Made by a program: the position numbers and the translations under genes. A stretch of 64,000 nt of DNA, from positions 1,084,001-1,148,000 of the forward strand of contig JAWNZC010000179.1 of the NCBI GenBank assembly GCA_035771165.1, read 5' to 3'. Of this stretch, positions 10,514 through 22,900 are shown in pieces. Every line of letters starts with the position of its first letter. Position 1 is the first letter of the stretch. Source of the stretch: Paragorgia papillata (Eukaryota > Cnidaria > Anthozoa > Scleralcyonacea > Coralliidae). A model generated the notes under the pieces. The model worked only from the letters and a program-made list of their open reading frames with translations. It ran no database searches and had not been told where the DNA came from.

Positions 10514-13350
10514 TTATCTATGTTTTAAACCTTTCTTAAGAGCCTTTAAATTATCTTTGCCAGACCACATTGTCTTGAATATAGACCTACATATGTAAGA
10601 AATGAAACAAATATAATCTTACAAAATCAGTCAGGTGTTTTCTTTTAAAAGACAATTACATTTAGGGTTATAACATACATCTAACTAAAATAAAAATTAA
10701 GTTTGTCTAATTTGAAAGAACTCTTGATATTGTAAAGTAACATCTTCTACAGTTTTTCCATATCTTACTTCGTTCTTGAGACATTACTATTTGTTTGCTA
10801 TGTAAACGGATCACACTGCATACGTCACATTGTATAATGAGTTGTTGGAAAATTAGGAATATCGTTGAAGTTATCGAACAAAGTCACACGAAACTGGGCA
10901 TGTAGGTGTATTTGTCTCATGACTTTAAACAAACACAGGTTCAAGCGATTAATATCAGATTAATATCAATGATGTGCACGATTTCTCAGTAACTCATTAT
11001 ACAATGTGATGTATGCAGTGTGATCATTGACATCAAACAAATAGTAATAATATTCTCAAGAACGAAGTAAGATATAGAAAAACTGTAGAAGATATTACTT
11101 TACAATTTCATGAGTTCTTCGAAATTAGACAAACTTAATTTTCATTTCATATACACTTTAACAAAACTACATACTTTACCTTTCTATGCATAGAGTTTTC
11201 TCTAAAGCCTCATTACTTTCTCCTAAGACAACTTTCTTCATTGCCTGGATCACAGCAGGCGGTGCTTCGAGGTATGGCAATAGCCATTCACATGTACTTT
11301 TGACACCATCCTATCAATCAAAAATTACAATATTTTTTAAATGGATGTCACGATGTGATCACACATGTCACTCACAGCCATGTAATAATAATATTATGTA
11401 AAATAGTAATGAGTTTGAAAGATGGAAATATCATTAAATAGACCATCAACCCTTTCATTTTCCAATGGGATAACCAAGTTTTATCCAGGCTAATTTTATC
11501 CAGCAGGGGATTAAAACATAAACAAATGGTTGTTTCTATGATGTATTATAAATATACTTTCCATCTTACTGTATTTTCTGGAATGATCCCATCTGCAAGA
11601 CCCATAGACATTGCTTGTTTTGCATCAATTCTCATACAAGACATCAATATTTTCAATGCTTGCTGCCTTCCAACCAGGCTTACCAACTGAGTGCCACCTC
11701 CCCAACCAGGAGTGACACCAAGTCTGGCTTGAACGAACTGTATTTCTATAAAGAAAAAACTCAACAATTTTTAAATGATCATGAATTTTTCCCTTTTGAT
11801 ATCACTGATATCTGAAACTCCAGTTTTTCAAAATAATTTTTTAAATAATTTAGCTCATTAGCTCACCTGAATCATTTGCCATCAGTCTAAAATCACAACA
11901 AAGAAGAAGCTGAAATAAAACATCATTTTTGTCTGTAAGAAGTAAGAATTTCTCAAAATTTTGTTGTTATGAGATACTGTAGGTACTGGCCCGTGGCTGA
12001 TTTATTATGCCAGGGACGTGCTCACGCTAGGCATGAGACAATGAGAACTCGTTGTGGGCCCCTGGCATCATGGGCCCCTTAAATTATAAATTGAAAAAAA
12101 TTAAATCAAAAATTAAAGTTTGATCAGTTATACCCCCTCCCCAAGACACATCTTGCATCTGCTCCTGGGCCCCATCAGACTTTGCTCGTTCATTTGTTGT
12201 CCTTTTGAAGACCCAGCACACCCCTGTATTATGCAACTCTGGTGTTACCATACACAAATTGATAACAGAATTGGTGACTGAGTGTAATGATGGTCACAGA
12301 ATAGTAACACTACCAGAAGTCCGATTAACTCTAAATTTGACCTTTTTGCAATGAGCAGGCAGGCACTGCAGTATTGGCTTGGCCTGTGACATGGCATGCT
12401 GCCACACAAGTGAGTTGTCAGGTTTTCAAAAATACAGCTTGGCTTTTCACTTACCCTTAGCAGAAACATTTAGTTTTGCCATGTGAGCAACAAGCCATTG
12501 AAGAAAACATGCATGCACTTGTGAGCATGAATATGTGAAATATACTGACATACTGTACAGTATTCACATATACATCCTCATTGCAAAATACCATTGCTGA
12601 TGCCATATTTCACAAAATTATACCATCCTTGTATAACTTAAAATATAATGATAAAAAACCTGGAGATTGACAGCCAAACCTGGAGATTGCTGCATGTGAT
12701 CTTCATCGCCATTTAATTGCACCATTTTGATTTTGACAGCTCAGAACTTTTTAATTTTATCACCCGCTGACCAAACAGTGTATTCAGAATGCCAGTTGCT
12801 TTAGTGTTGGATGGGCAGTACCCCCCCCCCCCTGAATCACCCTCTGGCCCTGAGAAGTGTCCCTGAGACTCAGTTGTTATTTACTTGCCTCAGCACCTCC
12901 CCCTAAGGCTTGTCCTTGTATAGCAGCCACAGAAATAAATGGCAGACTTTTAAATCTTAATACTGTATCATGCATTAACGAACTCATCATTTCCCCTTCT
13001 TCGTGTGTCAAAATTCTCCTTGCAACCATCAGATCAGCGCCAGAACAAAACGTTCCGTTCTCACCGGTCAAAATGACCGCTTTCCCGTCTTTCCAATGTT
13101 CGAGTTCGTCCACAATTTCGGCTAATTCTACCATCATTTTGCCGCTCATGGCATTCCTATTCTTAACGTTCGCCAAGCTTATAACAGCTACATCATTTCC
13201 ATGATACTCGAGTCTTTTGAGTAAAACATCCCCTTCTCCTAAAGTCTTGAATTTTTCACGCAAAACCAACTTCTTTTCGCCTAGGCAAAGACTTCGGGTC
13301 ATTAATTTTGACACAGAGAACAGCTTTTTACATGCACGCTGCAAAAACAT
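10514..13350 (-). CDS. ECHDC1: ECHDC1-like ethylmalonyl-CoA decarboxylase (crotonase fold), complete, five exons
   Basis: Crotonase-family enzyme. The best match among family members I recall is ECHDC1, which decarboxylates ethylmalonyl-CoA made as a side product of acetyl-CoA carboxylase (metabolite repair). Exons in transcript order: 12889-13350, 11867-11909, 11570-11745, 11180-11310 and 10514-10586, giving 294 aa (human 307). Visible features are NRNAMSG, the oxyanion-hole segment GTFCSGADL, VQG-type IQGQALGGGAE, CCDFRLM in the 43-bp exon 2, GVTPGWGGG (the Trp echoes SWGG of ECHDC1 rather than ordinary enoyl-CoA hydratases), and the C-terminal TMWSGKDN. Intron 1 has a GC donor (GAG|GCAAGT); phase and homology both require that junction. 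The start is chosen from AAG before ATG. A neighbouring crotonase specificity cannot be excluded. Confidence 0.88.
10691..11145. repeat. Fold-back element, family A copy 2
   Basis: Inverted ends AAAAATTAAGTTTGTCTAAT and its complement ending at about 11145, with inner pairing (GTATAATGAGTTGTTGG opposite ACTCATTATACAATG). It occupies ECHDC1 intron 4. Confidence 0.7.
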
Positions 13351-13905
13351 CTTTAAAATTCAAAAACAAAGTCGTCCAAAATTGTAGTATATCCGATAAA
13401 ATAGCGTGCTCTGATTGGGTGAGACGCATCACGTGCCGGTCGATTATTTCCCGTAATTTGCATGTAACAACAAAAGAACATATATAGTACAAAGAAATCT
13501 TTAAAAATCCGAATAAAATAAAATTTAATGAAAACAGTAACCTAAGCACTAAATCACGTATGAATGAGGCGATGAGCTATTTGAAAGTGAGTTTTTACGA
13601 TCCCGAAAACAATTGCAAGTCTTACATGACAATAAGAAGTTATTATTTTTTCACTAAACAAAGAAAAAAGAAAAGGTTCCCGTTATTCCCACAAGATCCC
13701 ATTATTACCCATAGTTTGCAGCCTGCTCGCAGGCTAATTTTCGAAACAGCAGTACAACGTAGCCAGCGGATTGTTTTTACAATTGTCATGGAAACAAGCA
13801 ACAACAAGAAGCGGCCATTTTCTTTTAGTTTTTAACAACATCAATAAGACAAGGAAAGAAATGATTTATTAGACGTGCTAAAACGTGAAGCTAAGGAGAT
13901 CCACC
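13351..13905. promoter_or_regulatory. Divergent promoter region between ECHDC1 and BBOF1
   Basis: 555 bp lie between opposed start codons. It contains an inverted CCAAT (GATTGG) near 13412, a palindromic E-box CACGTG at 13430-13435, and an RFX X-box-like site at 13782-13795. No TATA box stands out. Promoter function is inferred from position. Confidence 0.5.
13782..13795 (+). promoter_or_regulatory. X-box-like RFX site upstream of BBOF1
   Basis: ATTGTCATGGAAAC matches 12 of 14 positions of the consensus GTTGCCATGGAAAC bound by RFX factors at ciliary genes. It lies 111 nt upstream of the BBOF1 start codon. RFX control of basal-body and ciliary genes is well established in animals; function here is inferred. 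Confidence 0.45.
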
Positions 13906-16900
13906 ATGCCACCGAAAAAGAAGGGGAAAAAGAGCGGCAAGAAGAAAAAGAGCGGGAAAAAACCCAACACGAATGCGCCCGTCAGCGAACTCAACGAACT
14001 GTCGAAGGAATATTTCCTTGTCCAAATTCGAGATTTGGAAGAACGTCTGGTGCGGTACCAGAAGAAATGCGATGAACTCGAGATCGGAAACCAAGGCTTC
14101 AAATCGCAGTACGAACAACAAGTGAACGATAAGAAAGAAATCGTGTCCTTTTTGAAGAAACAACTCGAACAACGTGGGGAAGAACTGGCCGATCTTCAAG
14201 ACCGTTTGATAGGATTACAACAGGCGAAAGATGCCGAAAAAGACCAATACGAAGTACAACTGGCGACTATACGAACGGAAATGCAAGAAGTTAAGGATCA
14301 ATTGACGTCGGAGAATATGGTTCTTGGCGGAAAACTCGCTTCTCTCGAGGAATTTAAAGTTCAAAAGGAAGATCTTATGGCGAAGTTTGCGAAGCTGGAG
14401 AAGGAACTAGAGACGAATAAGAAGGAACATAAAGATCTGATTTATAACTTAGAACGTAAAGCAGTGGTCGATAAGGACAGGTTTGTCTTGATTTACTTTT
14501 AACTTGCCCCAGGGCAAAAATTTGATGGCACCCCCTGGGTAGGTATAATTTGTGGTAACCACAGAATAAGGATTGACCAGAAGTCCAACTCGAGTGACAA
14601 CTTGTCCGCATTTCTTCAATGCGCAGGGATTTGTAATTTTTTATGAAGCTCGTCTCACGCAGATTTCCCACCCCCGTGACTTTGAAATTTGACAATTCCC
14701 CACCCCAGGACAAGACTGAAAAACTAATACAAGAACACATGAGTTTTAACATCAAGCAAATGTATTATTAAACACATTTTAACATCAAATGTAAATTAAC
14801 TTAAACAGTGGCTCATTTCTGTTGCTGCTTCCTTTGAGTCTAGTTCTTTTTGCTTTTTCGGCACCCCTGCATTGATTTTTGGCAACCTGAGAAATCTTTC
14901 AATGAATTCATTGCCATTTTGAATATGAATACTTTAGTTACCAGACTCCCACATCTCCTTGCATCCCCACCCTATACCCCTGCGACAAAACTGGTATTTG
15001 ATTTCCTGCATTGTCCCTGGGGTTGCCGGGGGGGGGGAGCCGGGGGGGGATGGTTACAGGAAGAATAGATTTATGCATTAGTGACAGAGAGTGATTCCAA
15101 AGATGTGTCATTTTGATGTATGTTTCCATCTGGAAAGTTGTTTCTTTCACACACCAGACAGTAATTAACAAATTTGTGGTTGTACACCAATCCAGCTGAG
15201 GTGTTTGTGCAAGTCCAGACATGGTGTTTGTTAAGGTGAATATGTCAAACAACATACTTAGGTGATCGAAGTGTACACCAATACTTTTAACAAGAATTGT
15301 ACACCAAGGACATGTCTGGTGATGCACAATGTCTAGATTCCAGATTGGAACCAATTAACCATCACTAATTTTGGAGATTTATGGACAATGGTTTCATACA
15401 GTGGAGGTGGAAGATGTTCTATATTGGAAGGGCTAATTAATCAATGGAATGATAAGAAGTGTATTTTGACTCTCCCCCAGCAAATTTTAGGCCATCTTTG
15501 CCCTATTTTCAAAAATATTGTGGGGCTAATAGAGGGCCCCCCTCATTAGAAATATTGAGGGGGGCTATAGCCCTCTTTGCGGTCTCCCCTGTTCTACCAC
15601 CCTTCTCTTTAGATTCAAGGGGATGGAGTCTTTTATTACCCTGAGCATCATGCTTTTATGGTGGAAATGTGGTTAAATATAGGAATATATATTTAAGCAA
15701 AGTTAACTGCTGATGTAGTAGGCCTGCGGTTCCCCTTATTAGGGGAGTCCCTTATGTCAATTACGTTAAGGGGTTTCCAGCGCATTCGAGATTCATTGAG
15801 CATCTGTTGCTTTGCTGCAAGTAGCGTCTTTGCTCAGCTTGTGCTCCCCCTTCGCCCTTTCCCCACCCGTGTAGATACGAAGTATAGAATCCTATAGATC
15901 GTATATGTTATTCCACTGACTTGTCAGTGTGACTGGTGCCCGTGGTCTGCCTTGGCAGAGTTGTCATGGCAAACGCCTATTGCTTCTCTGATTACCCTAA
16001 TTGCTATTGCTTAGTTTGCTGGCTATTTGCTCATGGCCCAATTGCTTACAGTTACTTTGCTTGCTAACAAGGCTAGATTGCTGACTAGCCTGGTCACCAA
16101 CGGCACCTACCTCCAAACAACGCATATTCTGCAGTTAAATGAAGTTGGCTACCTTGCTTTCAACAATTTAAGAAGCCACTATGTAACAGCTGAGAACCAC
16201 TTCCACTCTGAGATCTGCAGAGCAGCCCCCCCCCCCCATGAAATAATTCTGATGATGAAAAATTTCAACTTTCAGGTTGAAGAAAGAGATGATTTTGCGA
16301 GTCAACCAGGTTGCTGCTGAATTTCGGAAAGTTTCTAACAAACAAATGGCAGAAACAACGAAAAGAACAATCCGGGAAAATGTGTCGATCAACGCCCAGT
16401 TGTCAAAGATGTCGGACAAAACCATGGAACTGATTCAAGAAAATGATCAGCTTCGGGAGAAAGAGAAACAGATGAAACAGGACATTGATATGCTGGAATT
16501 TAATGAGAAGGAAATGGCCAAGAAGAATTCAAGCAATCAAAAGGTTTGGCGTGTTGAAACAATGCGAAGTCTTTAACTCATTCCTACTCTTACAATACAG
16601 CGAAACGTCGTTAAGCGTAGCGCAACGTCTTATAACATAGCGTAACGTCTTATAGCATAGGGGAATGTCTTATAACATAGTGTAACGTCTTATAGCATAG
16701 GGGAATGTCTTATAACATAGCGTAACGTCTTATAACATAGGGGAATGTCTTATAACTTAGCGTAACGTCTTATAACATAGGGGAATGTCTTATAACATAG
16801 TGTAACGTCTTACAATACAGCGAAACGTCGTTAAGCGTAGCGCAACGTCTTATAACATAGCGTAACGTCTTATAGCATAGGGGAATGTCTTATAACATAG

Positions 16901-19900
16901 CGTAGCGTCTTACAATACAGCGAAACGTCGTAAAGCGTACCGCAATCTAGGGTCCGAACCTTGAATCTAGGGTCTCTGAAATGGCATTTCCTGCACTTTG
17001 AGGGCACTTTTGAGCAAAATCTAATCACTCACACTCCGATTCAAAATCTGTTAAAGTGGGCAGATTATTTGAATAGATTCATAAAATGTTCAGGGGACTT
17101 CAGTGAAAATTCCCACGCCCGTTCATTTTCAGTCTTTGCTATAATTCTATAAATCTGTCACACATAAATAGATCTTTAATGAGGGGGGCGGATGTAACTT
17201 TTGTCTTAATGTCAAAGTTCACACTAGCAACATAACCACATAAAGACAATAACGTAAACGTCGCAAAGGCAAAAACCACGTTATGTTGATGTTTTATGTC
17301 AGCAGTCTGAAACAACACAACATAACATAGTTGGAAGACATGATAATAACTGTCATGACATGATAATAATAATGACGTCACAAAATGCTCGGGGCCCCTA
17401 ATTAATTCCTTTTGCTCGGGGCCCGTGGGGTTTAGTAGTTGCGCCACTGTATATACTACACAAAACTTATCTATATATAAGAATAAACAAGTTCCAAGAC
17501 CTATTTTGTTGAACTTGATTAGATAATCCGGATGCTTGCTGCAAAAGCCAAACAGCAAGAAGAGGACATCCTAGGTTACGAAGAAAGAAGAAAGGAAGAC
17601 AAAAGTCTAGAAGATGAAATTGAACTTTGCCAAAAACAAGTGGAAAGCATGAAAGAAGAACTAAAGGTATGTCTACATAGTTGTTTATTGAAATTGTTGA
17701 TGTGTTTTGACAGCACATTTGACCACCCAACACTTGCGGAAAAATCTAAGGTAATACTGCATGCCATGTAATATATTAAATTTGGGTTACATATAAATCA
17801 GGCAGTCTCTGAAATGGTTAGTCTAACTGCTATGCCTGAGATAATACAGGTCTTTTGGCATTTTGAAATTGATCCTGTTTGAAATTTGAGACTGTTTGAA
17901 ACTTCGTACTAATATTTAAATGATGGAAAGCTATATCCAGTTCAACGACGACTGACGATTTCCCAATAAATACGTGAAAATGACGGAATCCCCATAAAGG
18001 ATCCCCCCTGTGACAGAGGGCCCCCGGCTCTTGCCGGGCAGCGCCTATAGGAGTTACGCCACTGCTCAGGGTTAAGGTTCGATCTGTTGTTATTCGGTGC
18101 AATTTTTCATGCAACTTATCTCGCAACGCCAATGGCCTTTGACGTAATTGTTGTGAAACAAGTCACAAGTGCACAAACCATTACAGCGTGTAACATGCTG
18201 TGCAATGCTTAAGATTGCTGCGAGACAAGTTGTACGAACCATTGATTACAGTGTGTAACATGCTGTGCAATGGCGAAGATTCTATACTTTGTACGAGATT
18301 CTACTTTGTACGACGATTTGCGCAACTTGTCTCGAACGATTATGACGATAGTTACTTTTTGTTCATTAACTTTTATATTGGTAATTAGTCACATTTCTTT
18401 ACGTTCCATCGTAACTGACGTAACTGTGACTGTATAACTATAGTCCGTTTCAGCTTGCTTTTGAAATCCGATACGTATAATTGAAATGAACATTCCGAGC
18501 TTACGTTGCAATGTTCCGAACTACGTTGCGAGGTAGATACAAATTTAAGTCAGCAATTTGTTTCTGCTTAACCAAGTATCTATTATTATATTATATACAA
18601 CAAATAATCTTCTCCTCCGTGATTTCACCAATGAAATTCAATTCAAAGCTTATTAAATTCGAACTTCACGCCGAACTTCACAACGAACTTCGCGAACTTC
18701 CGTACCAAGTTCCCAACCTTCCAACGAATGTTGACAAACGAATTTCAAAAGCAAGCTGAAACTGACTATAACTGTAATTGTAGCTGTAACTGTTTCAATG
18801 ACTGTAACTTTGTGCATAGTTGTAGCTGCATGTGATTGTTACTGTAAGTTATACTGTAACTGTTGCTGGTTAAAAAAAACCACAACACTGCATGTAACAC
18901 AAAGTTTGCCCTTTGGATACGTATGACAGCTGATGTCAGCCAACATCATAAGATTTTATTTCTTTTGTTTAGAAAAGTACGATAAAAAATGAGGACTTAG
19001 TGGTAGAAATGGAAAAGATTAAAAAGGACAGAGAAATTGCGATGAAACAGAAAGATGCTTTAGTCAAAACCTTGTCCGAAGCAGCAAGTGCTTTGGAGTC
19101 CTCTCTTAAGGTAACCTGCATGCAATTAGACGTTATTTTACATTAAAATACCATTAATAATTCATGAAGAAAAGGCAAAAGAAATGGGTCCTAAGTATAG
19201 TATGCTGTAAATCAGGCGTTAAGCCCCGCACAGACGACCAAGTTTTCCTTGAGACAAGTTTTTCCTTGACAAGTTTTATTTGTTCGTGTGCACGACACAA
19301 ATTGACAAGTTTTTCCTTGACAAGGAGCCTTGTTCAAAAGCTGGCATGACCAGGAAATTTGTTCGTGTGTATAGTCGTCAAGGAAAACTTGACAACTCAT
19401 CTCCGAAGCTTATTGCGCGATCATTACTGTCAAGGAAAACTTGTCCAACCGTACACACAAGCAATTATAACTTGTCAAGGAAAATTGTTTGAAAAAAATT
19501 AAGTTGCTCATGGTTGTCGCTCATTTCCTTTTATGACGTCATAATTAAGTTGCTTGTTGCCTCGTTTTTCGCTGTCGTTCATTCCTATTATGACGTCATA
19601 ATTTAGTTGTTCGTTGCTTCGTTCCTATCATACCTGATGGCTGAATGCAGCCTGCTGGGCTCCGCCTCCAGCCCTGGTAACGTCAAGTTTTCCCGCTGCT
19701 CACGTCTTTAACGGTTCTCATGGTTTGTGTTTCAGATAAAAAGCGACGCAGATAGAATCCTTGGTGCTGAGGAAATCAAGCAAACTTTGGCCGCAGAACG
19801 GGAAGGCTTACTTCAGATCTTACTCGAAATACTAAACAGTGCTGCTGAGTATGGAGTAGGTCCTCAAGCCAAGAACTTTCGTCCAAAAAGTGCTCCGTAC

Positions 19901-22900
19901 AGTCGATCGGACCTTGGCAAACACATAAGAAAAAAACGAGCGTAAGTCTTTTAAACCATATGTTTAGGGAGGCATGCGTAGCACAAGCTGTTACTTAGCG
20001 CGCTGCCTCTCACTGCTGACTACTGAAGTTAAGCCCAGTCGGAGTACTCGGATGGTTGTTGGTTCTCTCCTGCGCCTCGAGGGTTTTTCGCTGGGTTCCA
20101 GTCTTCCGTTCTTGAAGGGAAGCGCGGGTGGCGCGTGTGCTGTTAACGCGCTGCCTCTCACCAAAAAGTTAAGTCCGCGGTTAGATGGGGTTAGTACTTG
20201 GATGGGTGAACTCACGTGAGTATGTGCTTCGAGGGTTTTTCGCCGGGTTCTCCGGTATTCCTCCCTCCGTAAAATCAACACCTACATCTTAGTATGTTAT
20301 CCGTGGTCTGAACTGTGTCGTATGGCGGCTGCTTGGAGCGCCTTTTATATGCCTCCGTCTCGACACGACCACGTTGATCTGTATCCTTCGTAATTCAGCC
20401 GCTGGCTGCGAGTAAGGATGATTGGCCCGCAGTCCTTTATCCTTTTATTATTCTTCCTTCCGCATGCAGTCCGTAAAATCAACATTATAATTTCCTCTGT
20501 TAATTCTACTACTAGTTCCATCAAGGTGTGACGGACATTGGGTTATCAGTATCTAAATCAGTACTTCACTTCACTTCACTTCACTTCACTTCACTTCAGA
20601 CTTCACTTCCAGTCGTAGAGCTAAAAAGATAGAAAAAACGACACTTACTTCACTTCACTTCCATTCCATTCACTTCACTTCCATTCCCTCCACTTCCCTT
20701 CCCTTCACTTCCCTTTCCTTTCCTTTCCTTCCCTTCCCTTCACTTCACTTCACTTCACTTCACTTCACTTCACTTCACTTCACTTCACTTCACTTCCCTT
20801 CCCTTCCCTTCCCTTCCCTTCCCTTCCCTTCCCTTCCCTTCCCTTCCCTTCCCTTCCCTTCACCTCACCTCACTTCACTTCCCTTCCCTTAGCTTCCCTT
20901 CACTTCACTTCACTTCCCTTCACTTCACTTCACTTCACTTCACCTCACCTCACTTCACTTCACTTCACTTCACTTCACTTCACTTCACTTTACTTTACTT
21001 GTTGCAGGTCTGCCTTTCCTTCTGGCCTATATCCACCTTCGAGACCACTCCCTCACTATAAACTTGGTGATTTGGGATTTGTACCACGAAGTAAACCCAG
21101 GTTAGGCCCTTTGCACAGTAAAATCACTGGATTTGGCGAAAAACCTCCTGCTACAAGATCAGTTGGTATTCAGACTTTCAGTTCACAAAAGGTAATTTCT
21201 TAATTATTTACTATATACGATAATAATTTACGAATACGCCCGCTCTTGAAATTTTTAGGGTTTTCGATGCTGTGCTATACTCTGGATGCCAAGGCGAGGC
21301 CAAAGGTTCTGTAAGTCGGAAGGAGCGGGAAAGGGGGGCGAAAGAAAGGAGGGTTGGGAGGGAGAAAGAGAACCTTTCACAAGGCCATGTCACACGCACA
21401 CGAGGCAATTTTCCTTGCAACTTGCAACGCAATTTTTGTCGAAAAAAAATATTGCAAGTTGCAGTGCATGGGGGTGTCACACGCTGCAACTTGTCTCGTA
21501 GCGTTGCGAAAAGTAGAAGCTGCTTCTGCGCGACTCGCAAGGCAATTTTTCGTTGCGAAACTAGTTGCAAACATGGGGTGTCACACGAGGAAATCTTTCG
21601 TGCAACTTGCAATACAACGCCATTGCGCTGCAAGTTTCAAGGGAAATTGCCTCGTGTGACATGGCCTTAATACGGCAATTAATTTGGTAAAATAAACGTA
21701 GCGTGCTGCGTAGGCAGTGTAGAAACAACAATCGAAATATAGTAAGGTTAGATATACTGCCGAAACAGAGAACGTAGGAATCTAACGTTTCGAGCGAAGC
21801 CCCTCTGACGAAGGGCCTTCGCTCGAAACGTTAGATTCCTACGTTCTCTGTTTCGGCAGTATATCTATAACCTTACTATATTTCAATTAATTTGGTGCTT
21901 AGATGAGTTAGACTCTTGGAGTCTTGGTCCTTATTTCGGAGCCAGGCATGTCCCAAAAATTAGCGAATTCAGTAACCAAAGCATTAAACCGATGTATGAG
22001 TCGGACAAAGTTTTTCAAGTGTTTCATCACGGTATCAAGACACGAGAAAGCAATCAAACACACAGAACGAGTTTTTTGAAATGGCTTCTCAAACGAAATG
22101 AAATTGTTTGCTAATAAACATAACCTGCAATTGTATCGTGGTTTTTGTTTAATTCTTGTTTTAAATGAAACACAAGTCAGTTTGATGGCAGTATATTTAC
22201 CAGTGTTTCTCAAACTCGTTAATAATTCATGAAGTATCGTAGCCAACCCCAATCTCGTTCCCAGAGCCCACGTTCCCCACCCGGGAAACGGGAGACTCTG
22301 GGATAATCCGTTTCAAATCGTTACGTTATTGGCTGAATAGTGAGCATGAGTTGGTCTGAGGTGACCGGAAGTAGAATTAATAAAACCAAAATAAGAAAGA
22401 TGTCGGACGACAAGACTCCAGTGAAGACGTTGCCGCGATCGATATCTTCGCCATATGTGTGTAGATGCTGTAATTCGAGCTTCGCCAGCAACCCCATTGA
22501 CTGACTTGTTTGGGGAAAAGTCAAACAAGGAGAACACACTATCCAGATTCCGCTCGGATATTTACGCATGCGTACCTCAACCGGAATAACAAGAATCCTG
22601 TGATTTGAAACGGATTATCTCAGAGTCTCTCGTTTCCCGGGTGGGGAACGTGGGCTCTGGGAACGAGATTGAGCCAATCCATGAACGTATTAGTGTATTA
22701 CGTATACTACATCACATGCATGAGTTTTGATACACAATGAAAACCTGTTACCTGTAGGAAACTTCCTTTAGTGAACTGGATCACATTTCTTAATCTGCAT
22801 ATTGAAATCAATGAAGAAAACACAGCAAATCGCGATGCGAATACTCGTTTGAGAAGCAAGATCAAACACTCGTTGATCGTGTTTCATCAGGGGACTCCAA

